This document shows, piece after piece, positions 45,289 to 54,571 of a stretch of DNA of 64,000 bases. Every line of letters begins with the position of its first letter. Positions within the stretch are counted from its first letter, which is position 1. The stretch comes from Anaerovoracaceae bacterium (GTDB lineage Bacteria > Bacillota > Clostridia > Peptostreptococcales > Anaerovoracaceae), in the NCBI GenBank assembly GCA_029983755.1, contig JASBYX010000001.1:1-64000 (forward strand), in the 5' to 3' direction. The notes beneath the pieces were generated by a model. That model was not told where the DNA came from. It saw only the letters and a program-made list of their open reading frames with translations, and ran no database searches. A program made the translations under genes and the position numbers.

Positions 45289-45695
45289 ACGTTAATAAAC
45301 GCAAATTAGCTAGAGAACATATGATGAAAGTCGCATTTCAAATGGATGCCAGAAACGATTTCAAGGGACAGGACAAAGAAGTCTACATGGATGAAGAGAA
45401 AACCAAATATGACAGAGAATACTGCAGGAAAATGTATGAGCTTCTCACTTCCCACCACCAAGAGATAGATGATAAAATAAGTACCTTTTCCAAGGACTGG
45501 GAACTTTCCAGAATTCCAAAAGTAGATCTTTCTATACTCAGGACAGCCCTCTTAGAGATACTGTATTTTGACGACATCGACCCTGCGATTTCTATTAATG
45601 AAGCTGTAAACATGGCAAAAAAATACGGGCTTGAAACTTCTCCCGGCTTTGTGAATGCAGTACTTGGAGCTATTTATAAAAATGAGACGAAGTAA
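45285..45695 (+). CDS. nusB: Transcription antitermination factor NusB
   Basis: NusB binds boxA RNA with NusE to allow rRNA antitermination. The 136-residue all-helical protein has REHMMKVAFQMD at the N-terminus, and the conserved RIPKVDLSILRTALLEILYFDDIDPAISINEAVNMAKKYG block with GFVNAVLGAI. It overlaps asp23 at its start and xseA at its end. Confidence 0.95.
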   Translation: MNVNKRKLAREHMMKVAFQMDARNDFKGQDKEVYMDEEKTKYDREYCRKMYELLTSHHQEIDDKISTFSKDWELSRIPKVDLSILRTALLEILYFDDIDPAISINEAVNMAKKYGLETSPGFVNAVLGAIYKNETK

Positions 45696-46869
45696 CAATA
45701 TTTCTGCAATAACAGTATCTCAGCTAAGCAACTATATCGAAGAACTTTTCCGGGGAAGCTCTGTACTGTCAGATCTTAAAATCCAGGGAGAAATCACAGG
45801 TTTCAAACACCACAGTAGCGGCCACAAGTATTTTTCAATAAGGGATGAGTACTCAAAGGTAAACTGTTTTTTATCAAAAAATCTAGCAAGATATTTAAGA
45901 TTCATTCCGGAAGATGGCATGAATGTTGAAATCACCGGATTTTTGAGCATATACAAACCAAATGGCACCTACTCCATATTCGTAAAGGGTATGTCTCCTG
46001 CCGGAGAAGGCACCCTTTCCATGGCCTTTGAAGCCCTTAAGAGGAAGCTGGATGGGGAAGGCTTATTCAGCGAAGAATTCAAGAAGCCTATACCTCAATT
46101 TGCTTCCCACATCGGAATCGTAACATCCGAAAACGGAGCAGCTGTAGATGATATTATTACAACTATAACTAACAAAAACGACAAAGTAAAGATCTCTCTC
46201 TTTCCATCTCTCGTTCAAGGTGAACGGGCAGCCTCAGATATAGCGAAAAAAATAGAAAAAGCAAACAGAGTTTACCCTGATATGGATGTTCTCATAGTGG
46301 GTCGAGGTGGTGGATCGGTTGAAGATCTCTGGGCATATAACGAAGAAGTTTTAGCTAGGGCGGTATTCAATTCCCATATTCCGGTGATATCTGCAGTAGG
46401 CCACGAAATGGACTGGAGCATCTGCGATTTGGTTAGCGACTACCGTGCAGAAACCCCAACAGCCGCAGGTGAAAAGGCTGCCTATGATTCGTATGCACTG
46501 GAGGAAGAACTTAGGGAAAAAGCTGTTTTGTTGAAACAGGCTCTAAAAGGTAAGGCGGATATACTTGGTGAGCAGTTGAGTCTGGCAGCAAGGGAAATTA
46601 ATCGTGAAATGGAAGGTCTAATAAGGCACTACGAGTATCAGTGTGAGAGTGCAAGACTAAGCCTTGAGGTAAATAATCCCGCTGCAATTATGGAAAAGGG
46701 ATATTCAATCACCGAAAACACGGAAGGTAAGCTCATAGACACAGTCAGCTCCGTGAGAGAAAAGGATAATATTTGTGTTAAACTTATAGACGGTGAGCTT
46801 CTGTGCACCGTTAATAGTATTCAGAGAAAGAATATGCCGGAGTATGAGCATATGTTAGAAGAGGTGTAG
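45682..46869 (+). CDS. xseA: Exodeoxyribonuclease VII large subunit
   Basis: With XseB this enzyme degrades single-stranded DNA. The 395-residue protein has an N-terminal OB domain (LSDLKIQGEITGFKHHSSGHKYFSIRDE), the catalytic segment IGIVTSENGAAVDDIITTI, VLIVGRGGGSVEDLWAYNEE and PVISAVGHEMDWSICDLVSDYRAETPTAA, then a coiled-coil helical region. ATG 45682, overlapping nusB, gives a typical N-terminus; an earlier ATG at 45655 has no better binding site. Confidence 0.95.
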   Translation: MRRSNNISAITVSQLSNYIEELFRGSSVLSDLKIQGEITGFKHHSSGHKYFSIRDEYSKVNCFLSKNLARYLRFIPEDGMNVEITGFLSIYKPNGTYSIFVKGMSPAGEGTLSMAFEALKRKLDGEGLFSEEFKKPIPQFASHIGIVTSENGAAVDDIITTITNKNDKVKISLFPSLVQGERAASDIAKKIEKANRVYPDMDVLIVGRGGGSVEDLWAYNEEVLARAVFNSHIPVISAVGHEMDWSICDLVSDYRAETPTAAGEKAAYDSYALEEELREKAVLLKQALKGKADILGEQLSLAAREINREMEGLIRHYEYQCESARLSLEVNNPAAIMEKGYSITENTEGKLIDTVSSVREKDNICVKLIDGELLCTVNSIQRKNMPEYEHMLEEV

Positions 46870-46872
46870 ACA

Positions 46873-47079
46873 ATGGATAGAGCATCATTTGAGGACAACC
46901 TCAATAAACTCAATGAGATGAGCGAAAAGATCAGGACAGAAAATCTTCCCTTGGAAGAGAGCCTTTCCTGCTACAAGGAAGGAATGGCGAGCTACAAAAC
47001 CTGTATGGCAATTTTAAAAGATGCAAAGCTAGAGATAGAAAAAGTAATTGACGAAGAGGAAAATCATGACGAATTTTAG
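46873..47079 (+). CDS. xseB: Exodeoxyribonuclease VII small subunit
   Basis: The 68-residue helical protein has the XseB pattern SFEDNLNKLNEMSEKIRTENLPLEESLSCYKEGM. It starts three bases after xseA with GAGGTG inside the xseA end, and overlaps ispA. Confidence 0.95.
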   Translation: MDRASFEDNLNKLNEMSEKIRTENLPLEESLSCYKEGMASYKTCMAILKDAKLEIEKVIDEEENHDEF

Positions 47080-47968
47080 AGAAGAGTACGATAAATACAG
47101 AGATTTGGTGAATGATTATCTCCTGGATTTCTTACCTAGAATTGACGAGAAGAGCATCAGTTTATTCGAATCCATGAAATATTCACTTGAGGCCGGTGGC
47201 AAGCGATTGAGGCCTACACTCCTATTAGCTGCATGCAAATTTGCAGGAGGGGACTGTAAGGAAGCAATGCCCTATGCTTGTGCCATAGAGTATATACATA
47301 CATATTCACTGATTCACGATGATTTGCCATCCATGGACAACGACGATTTGAGAAGGGGAAAGCCTACAAATCACAAAGTGTTCGGAGATGCAATTGCCAC
47401 ACTTGCCGGAGATGGACTGCTGAATACCGCCTTTGAGACTATGATCAAGGATCTCTACCTTCACTTTGATGACACAGACAAGATGAAGAGGAGAATTAAC
47501 GCAATGTACTCCATAGCAAAGCACGCCGGTGTCAAGGGGATGGTTGCAGGGCAAGTTTCAGATATGGAAGCAGAAAATCAGGACAGCTCCCTTGAGATGA
47601 TAGAATACATTCACATCAACAAAACAGGTGCTCTCCTTGTGGCGGCTGTAAGAGCAGGGCTTTACCTAGGTGGTGCCGATGATGAAATGATGAGCAAGAT
47701 GACCACCTATGCTGAATACCTTGGTCTGGCTTATCAAATCGCCGACGATATTCTCGATGAGATCGGTGATAGCAGTCACCTTGGCAAAAACACCGGAACT
47801 GACAAGGCAAGAAAGAAAATCACTTACGTTTCTAAACAGGGACTTGAGACGTCCCAAAAGAAATTGAATGAATATACTGAAAATGCAGTTGCTGCCATAG
47901 CAGATTACTATGACAATGCTGAATTTTTCCGTGAGCTGGTACTCACATTAGCTAAGCGCAAGAGGTAA
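47066..47968 (+). CDS. ispA: Polyprenyl (farnesyl) diphosphate synthase
   Basis: This enzyme condenses isopentenyl and allylic diphosphates. The 300-residue protein has FESMKYSLEAGGKRLRP, the first aspartate-rich motif HDDLPSMDNDDLRRG and the second AYQIADDILDE, with GQVSDME between. GAGGA precedes ATG 47066; an in-frame ATG at 47048 lies further inside xseB. It is followed by dxs, so precursor supply and chain elongation are in one operon. Confidence 0.94.
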   Translation: MTNFREEYDKYRDLVNDYLLDFLPRIDEKSISLFESMKYSLEAGGKRLRPTLLLAACKFAGGDCKEAMPYACAIEYIHTYSLIHDDLPSMDNDDLRRGKPTNHKVFGDAIATLAGDGLLNTAFETMIKDLYLHFDDTDKMKRRINAMYSIAKHAGVKGMVAGQVSDMEAENQDSSLEMIEYIHINKTGALLVAAVRAGLYLGGADDEMMSKMTTYAEYLGLAYQIADDILDEIGDSSHLGKNTGTDKARKKITYVSKQGLETSQKKLNEYTENAVAAIADYYDNAEFFRELVLTLAKRKR

Positions 47969-47997
47969 TAAATAACTAAAAAAGCGAAGGGATTAAA

Positions 47998-49947
47998 ATG
48001 TCTAAATCAATTTACGATTATAACTTTCCTGAAGACCTTAAAAATATGACCGTTGACGAGCTAGATCTCCTCAGCTATCAGATAAGAGAATTTCTCATTG
48101 AAAAAGTTTCTGCTACGGGAGGACATCTTGCTCCAAATCTTGGTGTTGTGGAGCTGTCTTTGGCATTACATAAAGTGTTCAACAGCCCTGAGGACAAAAT
48201 CATTTGGGACGTGGGACATCAGTCCTACGTGCACAAAATACTCACAGGCAGAGCCAGAGGCTTCGATTCACTGAGAACTTTTGGCGGAATGAGCGGTTTT
48301 CCTAAGGTGTCTGAAAGTCCTCACGACGTCTTTGATACAGGCCACAGCAGCACAGCAATTTCCCTAGCCATGGGAATGGCTGTGAGCCGAGACTTGAAGG
48401 GAGACGACTACGATGTAGTTGCAGTAATCGGTGATGGTGCCATGACAGGAGGTCTTGCCTTTGAAGGCCTTAATAATATAAGCGAGAGCAGCCGTAGAGT
48501 CACAGTAATACTCAACGATAACGGAATGTCTATTGCACCCAATGTGGGCGGCCTTGCCAAGCATCTCAGCAATCTGAGAACATCGGACCCGTATCTTAAT
48601 GTTAAGAAAGCCATTAGCCAGGTAGCAAACCTTCCTAAAGTTGGGGGATTTCTGTATAAAGGCATGAGAAATGCTAAAGAGCACATGAAATATGCCCTCC
48701 TACCAAAGGGGGTTCTCTTTGAGGAACTTGGGCTCACATATCTAGGACCTGTTGACGGCCACAATCTGTATGAGCTGATGGAAGCCATGGAAGCGGCTAA
48801 AAAAATAGACGGTCCCGTACTTATACATGCAATCACAAAGAAAGGCAAGGGCTACCTAAGTGCAGAGTTAAACCCTGATAGATTTCATGGAGTAGGCTGC
48901 TTTAACCCATGTACAGGCCTAATTGAAAAATCAGACGGAAAATCCTATTCTGCCGTAGCCGGGGAGTCCATCTTAGCTCTGGCAGAGGAGCACGATGACG
49001 TTGTGGCAGTTTCAGCTGCAATGTGCGATGCTACAGGGCTAGGAAGGTTTTCAAAAATTTATCCTGACAGATTTTTCGATGTGGGTATAGCTGAAGCCCA
49101 TGGAGTAACTTTTTCAGCCGGGATGGCGGCTAACGGGCTTAGACCTGTTGTTGCAATATATTCTTCCTTCCTGCAGAGGGCATATGACCAGATCTTGGAA
49201 GATGTATGTATTCAGAATCTGCCGGTTATCTTCGCCATAGACAGGGCTGGAGTAGTGGGAGCAGACGGAGAAACTCACCATGGTGTCTTTGATATTTCCT
49301 ATCTATCCACAATGCCTAATATGACCATATTTACACCTAATGGAGAGGAGCAAGTCAGGGAAGCTTTCCAAAAAGCTTATGAGATAAATGGACCTGTTGC
49401 AATTAGATATCCGCGAGGTGTCTGTCCACAAAATAGCGAAGCAGCTCTCTCTTCTCACTCCGATAGAGAAAATGAAGTTGTGACTTCTACATCATCAACC
49501 CGAAAAAATGCTGATATTTTGTTGGGTAATAAGCGAATTTTCAAAGGAAATGAAGTTGATATATGGGCTGTTGGCAGAATGGTTGAAACAGGGAAAAAAG
49601 TCGTGGAGAAGCTTTCTGATAATGGTATTAAGGCAGGGCTTGTAGATGTTAAACAGGTTAAACCTATGGACATTTCTCTGTTTAATGATAATATTCACAC
49701 CATTGCAATTTTAGAGGATGGAATAGAAAACGGTGGTTTTGGGCAGAAGTTGGCCGCTAAGCTATCAGGAATTAATTCAGATATAAAGGTAATTAGAATC
49801 ACATGGCCTGACAAGTTTGTGGAGCACGGAGATGTTGCTAATCTGGAAAAGAAATATGGGATGGATGCAGACTCCATAGCGGAAAGGATTTATGAAGAAA
49901 GAAAGACTGGACAAAATACTCGTAGATTTAGGCTATTTCGATTCTAG
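47998..49947 (+). CDS. dxs: 1-deoxy-D-xylulose-5-phosphate synthase
   Basis: Dxs joins pyruvate and glyceraldehyde 3-phosphate with thiamine diphosphate, the first step of the non-mevalonate pathway. The 649-residue protein has KVSATGGHLAPNLGVVELSLALH, the cofactor motif IGDGAMTGG, the catalytic DVGIAEAHGV and IDRAGVVGADGETHHG. An extra Ser/Thr/Asn-rich stretch follows RYPRGVCP (about 49430-49540), longer than in typical Dxs. The last 56 bases overlap tlyA, so the C-terminal tail is encoded in the tlyA region. Confidence 0.96.
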   Translation: MSKSIYDYNFPEDLKNMTVDELDLLSYQIREFLIEKVSATGGHLAPNLGVVELSLALHKVFNSPEDKIIWDVGHQSYVHKILTGRARGFDSLRTFGGMSGFPKVSESPHDVFDTGHSSTAISLAMGMAVSRDLKGDDYDVVAVIGDGAMTGGLAFEGLNNISESSRRVTVILNDNGMSIAPNVGGLAKHLSNLRTSDPYLNVKKAISQVANLPKVGGFLYKGMRNAKEHMKYALLPKGVLFEELGLTYLGPVDGHNLYELMEAMEAAKKIDGPVLIHAITKKGKGYLSAELNPDRFHGVGCFNPCTGLIEKSDGKSYSAVAGESILALAEEHDDVVAVSAAMCDATGLGRFSKIYPDRFFDVGIAEAHGVTFSAGMAANGLRPVVAIYSSFLQRAYDQILEDVCIQNLPVIFAIDRAGVVGADGETHHGVFDISYLSTMPNMTIFTPNGEEQVREAFQKAYEINGPVAIRYPRGVCPQNSEAALSSHSDRENEVVTSTSSTRKNADILLGNKRIFKGNEVDIWAVGRMVETGKKVVEKLSDNGIKAGLVDVKQVKPMDISLFNDNIHTIAILEDGIENGGFGQKLAAKLSGINSDIKVIRITWPDKFVEHGDVANLEKKYGMDADSIAERIYEERKTGQNTRRFRLFRF

Positions 49948-50689
49948 AGAGAAGGCTAAGCGGGGAATAATGGCAGGTCTTGTATTTGTTGACGGACAAA
50001 GGGAAGATAAGGCAGGAACTACATTTTCACCGGACCGGGAATTTACTGCAAAGGGCTCTGAGTGCCCTTATGTAAGCCGTGGAGGATTAAAGTTAGCCAG
50101 AGCCATTGATCTGTGGGGAATATCCCTGGAGGGAGCAACCGCCATGGATATAGGGGCATCCACAGGAGGATTTACAGATTGCATGCTTCAAAACGGAGCC
50201 ACCAAGGTGTATTCCGTAGATGTGGGATACGGCCAGCTGGATTGGAAACTCAGGGAAGATCCTCGGGTAATCAATATAGAAAAGTGTAATGTCAGATATT
50301 TTGATAGACCGGAGCTTGAGGGCACCATGGACTTTATCTCCATTGACGTTTCCTTCATATCTTTAAGACATATTTTCCCCGTCGCAGAGAAACTTCTGAA
50401 AGAAAGTGGAAGGATCGTAGCTCTTGTAAAACCTCAGTTTGAGGCAGGCAGAGAACAGGTTGGTAAAAACGGCATTGTAAAAGATCCAAAGGTTCACGAG
50501 GAAGTTATTGAAAAGGCAGTGGATTTTGCGAAAGACTGTGGGCTTACCCCGATAAACCTTGATTATTCACCTGTAAAAGGTGCTAAAGGTAATATAGAAT
50601 ATCTTTTATATCTAGAAAAAACATTAGATTTGAGTTATAATGATTTATGTATACATGAGGTGGTGATGGCATCTCATGAAACTCTTTAA
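49892..50689 (+). CDS. tlyA: TlyA family rRNA methyltransferase
   Basis: The 265-residue protein has an N-terminal S4 RNA-binding domain (ERLDKILVDLGYFDSREKAKRGIMAGLVFVDG), a linker, and a FtsJ-like SAM methyltransferase domain (ATAMDIGASTGGFTDCMLQNGA, FISIDVSFISLRHI, LVKPQFEAGREQVGKNGIV). TlyA makes 2'-O-methylcytidine in 16S and/or 23S rRNA. It follows ispA-dxs as in Bacillus, but nadK, argR and recN, which usually come next, are absent. Confidence 0.94.
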   Translation: MKKERLDKILVDLGYFDSREKAKRGIMAGLVFVDGQREDKAGTTFSPDREFTAKGSECPYVSRGGLKLARAIDLWGISLEGATAMDIGASTGGFTDCMLQNGATKVYSVDVGYGQLDWKLREDPRVINIEKCNVRYFDRPELEGTMDFISIDVSFISLRHIFPVAEKLLKESGRIVALVKPQFEAGREQVGKNGIVKDPKVHEEVIEKAVDFAKDCGLTPINLDYSPVKGAKGNIEYLLYLEKTLDLSYNDLCIHEVVMASHETL

Positions 50690-50724
50690 CGATATTTTAT
50701 TCAGGAGAAAAAGGAGAAGTAAAA

Positions 50725-51924
50725 ATGAAACTGTCGGAAAAAGTATTAGCGATGCAATTTTCACCAATCAGAAAATTTAATCCAATCGCTCAGAAGGCTA
50801 AGGATGCCGGTAAGAAAGTTTATCATCTGAACATCGGACAACCTGACGTTCCTACGCCAGAGGTATTCATGGATGCTATCAGGGCATATGACAAGAAGGT
50901 AATTGCCTATGCTGAGTCCGGTGGAAATACTGAACTTCAGGATGCCGTTATCGATTATTTCAAGGGCTATGGAGTTGATTTTGAGAGGAAGAACATCATA
51001 GTAACAACTGGTGGATCTGAAGCTCTGACCATGACTTTCATTGCTCTTTTGAACCCTGGGGATGAGGTTATTATCGCTGAGCCATTCTACACTAACTATC
51101 ACACTTTTGCCACTGCTGCAGGCGGTAAGGTTGTACCTATTACAACTAAAGCAGAAGATGGATATCACTATGCTAAGAGAGAGCAGATTGAAGCTTGTAT
51201 CACAGATAAGACAAAGGCAATCGTCTGCATTTCACCTGGTAACCCAACAGGAACTGTTCTAACTCTTGACGAGATGAAGCTAATTGGTGAGATCGCCAAG
51301 GAACACGATCTTTGGATTATCGCTGACGAAGTTTACAGAGAATTCGCTTATGACGACAGGGAAGTAACTTCATTCTCAATGCTTCCGGAGTATGCAGATA
51401 GGGTTATAATCGTGGATTCAGTTTCCAAGAGACATTCCGCCTGCGGTGCTAGAATCGGACTCTTGATTTCCAAGAACGAAGAATTCATGACAAATACTAT
51501 GAAGATTGCCCAGGGAAGACTTTGCTCTTCAACTGTGGATCAGGTCGGTGCAGCTGCATTATTCAGACTTCCAAAGTCATATTATGATGAGGTTAAAGCT
51601 GAGTACTGTGCAAGAAGAGATGTTGTATACGAAGAACTAATGAAGATTCCGGGAGTTGTTTGCCAGAAGCCTGGTGGGGCATTCTACATGACAGCTAAGC
51701 TTCCTGTAGACAGTGTGGAAGACTTCCTGATGTTCCTCCTGACAGAGTTTGATGACAATGGTGAAACTGTAATGTTTGCACCGGCAGAAGGATTCTATGC
51801 AACACCTGGACTAGGTAAGGATGAGATGAGAATTGCTTACGTCCTCAACAAGGAAGATATGAGAAGGGGAGTAGAACTCATCAGATTAGGACTTGAAGCA
51901 TATAACAAAAAGAACAACAAATAG
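50725..51924 (+). CDS. Pyridoxal-phosphate aminotransferase, class I/II
   Basis: The 399-residue protein is a fold-type I aminotransferase of the AspC/AspB-like subgroup. It has LNIGQPDVPTPE, TTGGSEALTM, ISPGNPTGTVL, IIADEVYREF and the PLP lysine K235 in VDSVSKRHSACGARIG, and an arginine near MRIAYVLN. The variant KRHSACGAR around the lysine is seen in a distinct clostridial group. The amino donor is not fixed; an aspartate or broad-specificity aminotransferase is likely. A strong AAAGGAGAAG site precedes the ATG. Confidence 0.9.
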   Translation: MKLSEKVLAMQFSPIRKFNPIAQKAKDAGKKVYHLNIGQPDVPTPEVFMDAIRAYDKKVIAYAESGGNTELQDAVIDYFKGYGVDFERKNIIVTTGGSEALTMTFIALLNPGDEVIIAEPFYTNYHTFATAAGGKVVPITTKAEDGYHYAKREQIEACITDKTKAIVCISPGNPTGTVLTLDEMKLIGEIAKEHDLWIIADEVYREFAYDDREVTSFSMLPEYADRVIIVDSVSKRHSACGARIGLLISKNEEFMTNTMKIAQGRLCSSTVDQVGAAALFRLPKSYYDEVKAEYCARRDVVYEELMKIPGVVCQKPGGAFYMTAKLPVDSVEDFLMFLLTEFDDNGETVMFAPAEGFYATPGLGKDEMRIAYVLNKEDMRRGVELIRLGLEAYNKKNNK

Positions 51925-51949
51925 ATTTTAATTAGGAGGTAGAGCTTAT

Positions 51950-54571
51950 ATGAAACTTTCACCCATGATGGAGCAATACATGGGAATCAAAAACCAATAC
52001 CCGGATTGCGTTTTATTCTATAGATTGGGGGATTTTTATGAGCTCTTCTTTGAAGATGCCTTGGAGATATCCAAGGTACTGGAACTTACTTTAACCAGTA
52101 GAAATTGCGGACTTGAAGAGAAGGCACCTATGTGTGGGGTGCCTTTTCATTCCGCGGCATCTTATATAAGCAGATTGGTATCAAAGGGCTATAAGGTTGC
52201 TATCTGCGAACAGATGGAAGATCCGGCCCTTACCAAGGGGCTTGTGAAAAGAGAAGTAGTTAGGATTGTTACACCCGGAACTAACGTCGTTAGCGACGAT
52301 TTTGATGTTTCTGAGAATCATTACCTATCTGCTTTTTATTTTAGTGGAAAATCACTGGAGCTTGCATATGTAGATGTTGCCACAGGGGAACTTTCAGCAA
52401 CGTATACATCCTATGATGGAGCTTTTGAACAAAAGTCCCTTGATGATCTGCTCAATGAGATTAATAAATTAAATGTCTCGGAGATAATTGCCAATGAAGG
52501 CATTGAGGCTTTGATGAGTAAAGAAACCCTTGAAAGCCTTACCGGAGCATACACTACGTTTAAGCCTGACAGCTATTTTGCAACTTCAGCAGGTAAGGAT
52601 GTTATCAGAGCTCATTTTGACGTTACAAATCTTACTTCCCTAGGAATTTCCGAAGATGGGGGAGCAGTGGAAGCCCTAGGAGGTCTACTGTCATATTTGA
52701 GGGAAACTCAAAAGTATAAGATGAACCATATAACAAAGATCAGGGAATATAGACTTGGTTCCAACATGGCATTGGATAACGCTACCCTTAGAAATCTTGA
52801 ACTGACAGAGACCCTTTACGATAAAGAGCTCAGCGGCTCTCTTCTTCATGTACTTGACAAAACCAAGACTGCACATGGTGCAAGACTCATGAAGCAATGG
52901 ATTCGTGAGCCACTGAACCAATCCTCGGCTATCAACAAAAGACTTGATGCAGTTGAAATGCTCCATGACGATCAGCTCCTTTTAAATGATTTGAGGCAAA
53001 AACTGGATGCCATATACGATTTTCAAAGAATTACCGGAAAGGTTGCATCCGCATCTTTAAATCCACGGGATTTGATAGCATTGAAGAAGTCCCTCAAGGC
53101 AATTCCTGACATCAAACATCTGGTAGAAAATACGGATTCTACGCTGCTTATGGAACTCACAGAAGATATTCACAACTTCGATGATATTGCAAACACAATA
53201 GAAGCAGCTATCATTGAAGAACCTCCTTTAAATCTCAGAGATGGGGGAATCATAAATGCAGGATATTCCCAGAGACTGGATGAGCTCAACCATTCAATCA
53301 AGGATGGTAAGGAATGGATTGCTTCCCTTGAGGCCACCGAAAGGGAGAGAACTGGCATTAAGAATTTAAAGGTGGGATTCAACAAAGTATTCGGTTACTA
53401 CATAGATGTCAACAAGAGTCAGATTGACAAGGTTCCTGATGAATATATAAGAAAGCAGACACTTGTAAATAACGAAAGATATATCACACCTAAAATGAAA
53501 GAGGTTGAGTCAACTGTTTTAAACGGACAGGATAAGATTAATAAACTTGAATATGAACTTTTTCACGAGCTGAGAAAAAGCATTATTCCCGCCATTTCTA
53601 AATTGCAAGAAACTGCCGTAGCCATTGCAACCCTTGATGTTTTGTCATCTTTAGCTATTGTTGCTTCCAGGAACGGCTACACAAGGCCAATCGTTGATGA
53701 CAGTGAAGTTCTTCACATTGAAAATGGTAGACATCCGGTAATCGAAAAAATGGAAGATGGAATGTTATTTGTTCCAAATGATGCACACCTTGACAGAGAA
53801 GAAAACTTCATGGCAATAATAACAGGCCCTAATATGGCTGGAAAGTCCACTTATATGAGGCAGACCGCCTTAATCGTCCTGATGGCTCAGATGGGATCAT
53901 TTGTTCCGGCATCAAAGGCTCACATCGGAACGGTGGACAGGATATTCACCAGGATAGGAGCATCGGACAACCTCAGTCAGGGAAAATCAACATTCTTTGT
54001 AGAAATGAGCGAGTTGGCATATATACTGTCCTCTGCAACCCCGAAAAGCCTAATAATTCTTGATGAAATAGGCAGGGGAACCAGCACCTATGATGGAATG
54101 AGCATAGCATTTGCTACTATAAACTATTTATGTAAACATGATCTGAAGATTCGCACAATGTTCGCAACCCATTACCATGAGCTTACTGTTTTACCGGAAA
54201 GAATAAATGGAGCTTTTAACTTAAATGTGGATGTGATGGATGAAGGTGGCGAGGTAGTATTTCTTCACAAAATAGTAGAAGGGGCTGCCAGTCAATCTTA
54301 CGGTATTCATGTCGCGAAACTTGCCGGTGTACCAAAGGAACTTCTCGAAAACGCAAAAATAAAACTCAGAGAATTAGAAGAAGAGTCCGGAGACATTCAT
54401 TTAAATCTTGATGATATAAGTGATGAAAATCTTATTCATACACAAAGCTCTCATTTCAATCTATATGAGGATGCCCTTGACCGAATCAAAAACCTTGATT
54501 TAAATGATATGAGAGCATCAGAAGCATTTCAAATTCTTGAAGACTTAAAGGATATTGCAGATGAAAATTAA
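51950..54571 (+). CDS. mutS: DNA mismatch repair protein MutS
   Basis: MutS recognises mismatches and signals to MutL. The 873-residue protein has the mismatch-binding N-terminus (FYRLGDFYELFFEDA, with the Phe-x-Glu motif), the connector and clamp regions, and the ATPase with Walker A GPNMAGKST at residues 626-634, LIILDEIGRGTSTYDGMSIAFA (Walker B and D-loop) and ATHYHELT. The C-terminal helix-turn-helix end is present. An AGGAGGT site precedes the ATG. mutL starts 11 bases before its stop. Confidence 0.98.
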   Translation: MKLSPMMEQYMGIKNQYPDCVLFYRLGDFYELFFEDALEISKVLELTLTSRNCGLEEKAPMCGVPFHSAASYISRLVSKGYKVAICEQMEDPALTKGLVKREVVRIVTPGTNVVSDDFDVSENHYLSAFYFSGKSLELAYVDVATGELSATYTSYDGAFEQKSLDDLLNEINKLNVSEIIANEGIEALMSKETLESLTGAYTTFKPDSYFATSAGKDVIRAHFDVTNLTSLGISEDGGAVEALGGLLSYLRETQKYKMNHITKIREYRLGSNMALDNATLRNLELTETLYDKELSGSLLHVLDKTKTAHGARLMKQWIREPLNQSSAINKRLDAVEMLHDDQLLLNDLRQKLDAIYDFQRITGKVASASLNPRDLIALKKSLKAIPDIKHLVENTDSTLLMELTEDIHNFDDIANTIEAAIIEEPPLNLRDGGIINAGYSQRLDELNHSIKDGKEWIASLEATERERTGIKNLKVGFNKVFGYYIDVNKSQIDKVPDEYIRKQTLVNNERYITPKMKEVESTVLNGQDKINKLEYELFHELRKSIIPAISKLQETAVAIATLDVLSSLAIVASRNGYTRPIVDDSEVLHIENGRHPVIEKMEDGMLFVPNDAHLDREENFMAIITGPNMAGKSTYMRQTALIVLMAQMGSFVPASKAHIGTVDRIFTRIGASDNLSQGKSTFFVEMSELAYILSSATPKSLIILDEIGRGTSTYDGMSIAFATINYLCKHDLKIRTMFATHYHELTVLPERINGAFNLNVDVMDEGGEVVFLHKIVEGAASQSYGIHVAKLAGVPKELLENAKIKLRELEEESGDIHLNLDDISDENLIHTQSSHFNLYEDALDRIKNLDLNDMRASEAFQILEDLKDIADEN

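Noticed and set aside
48408..48848. Minus-strand 146-codon frame inside dxs
   Set aside because: Fully antisense to conserved dxs sequence with no start signals.
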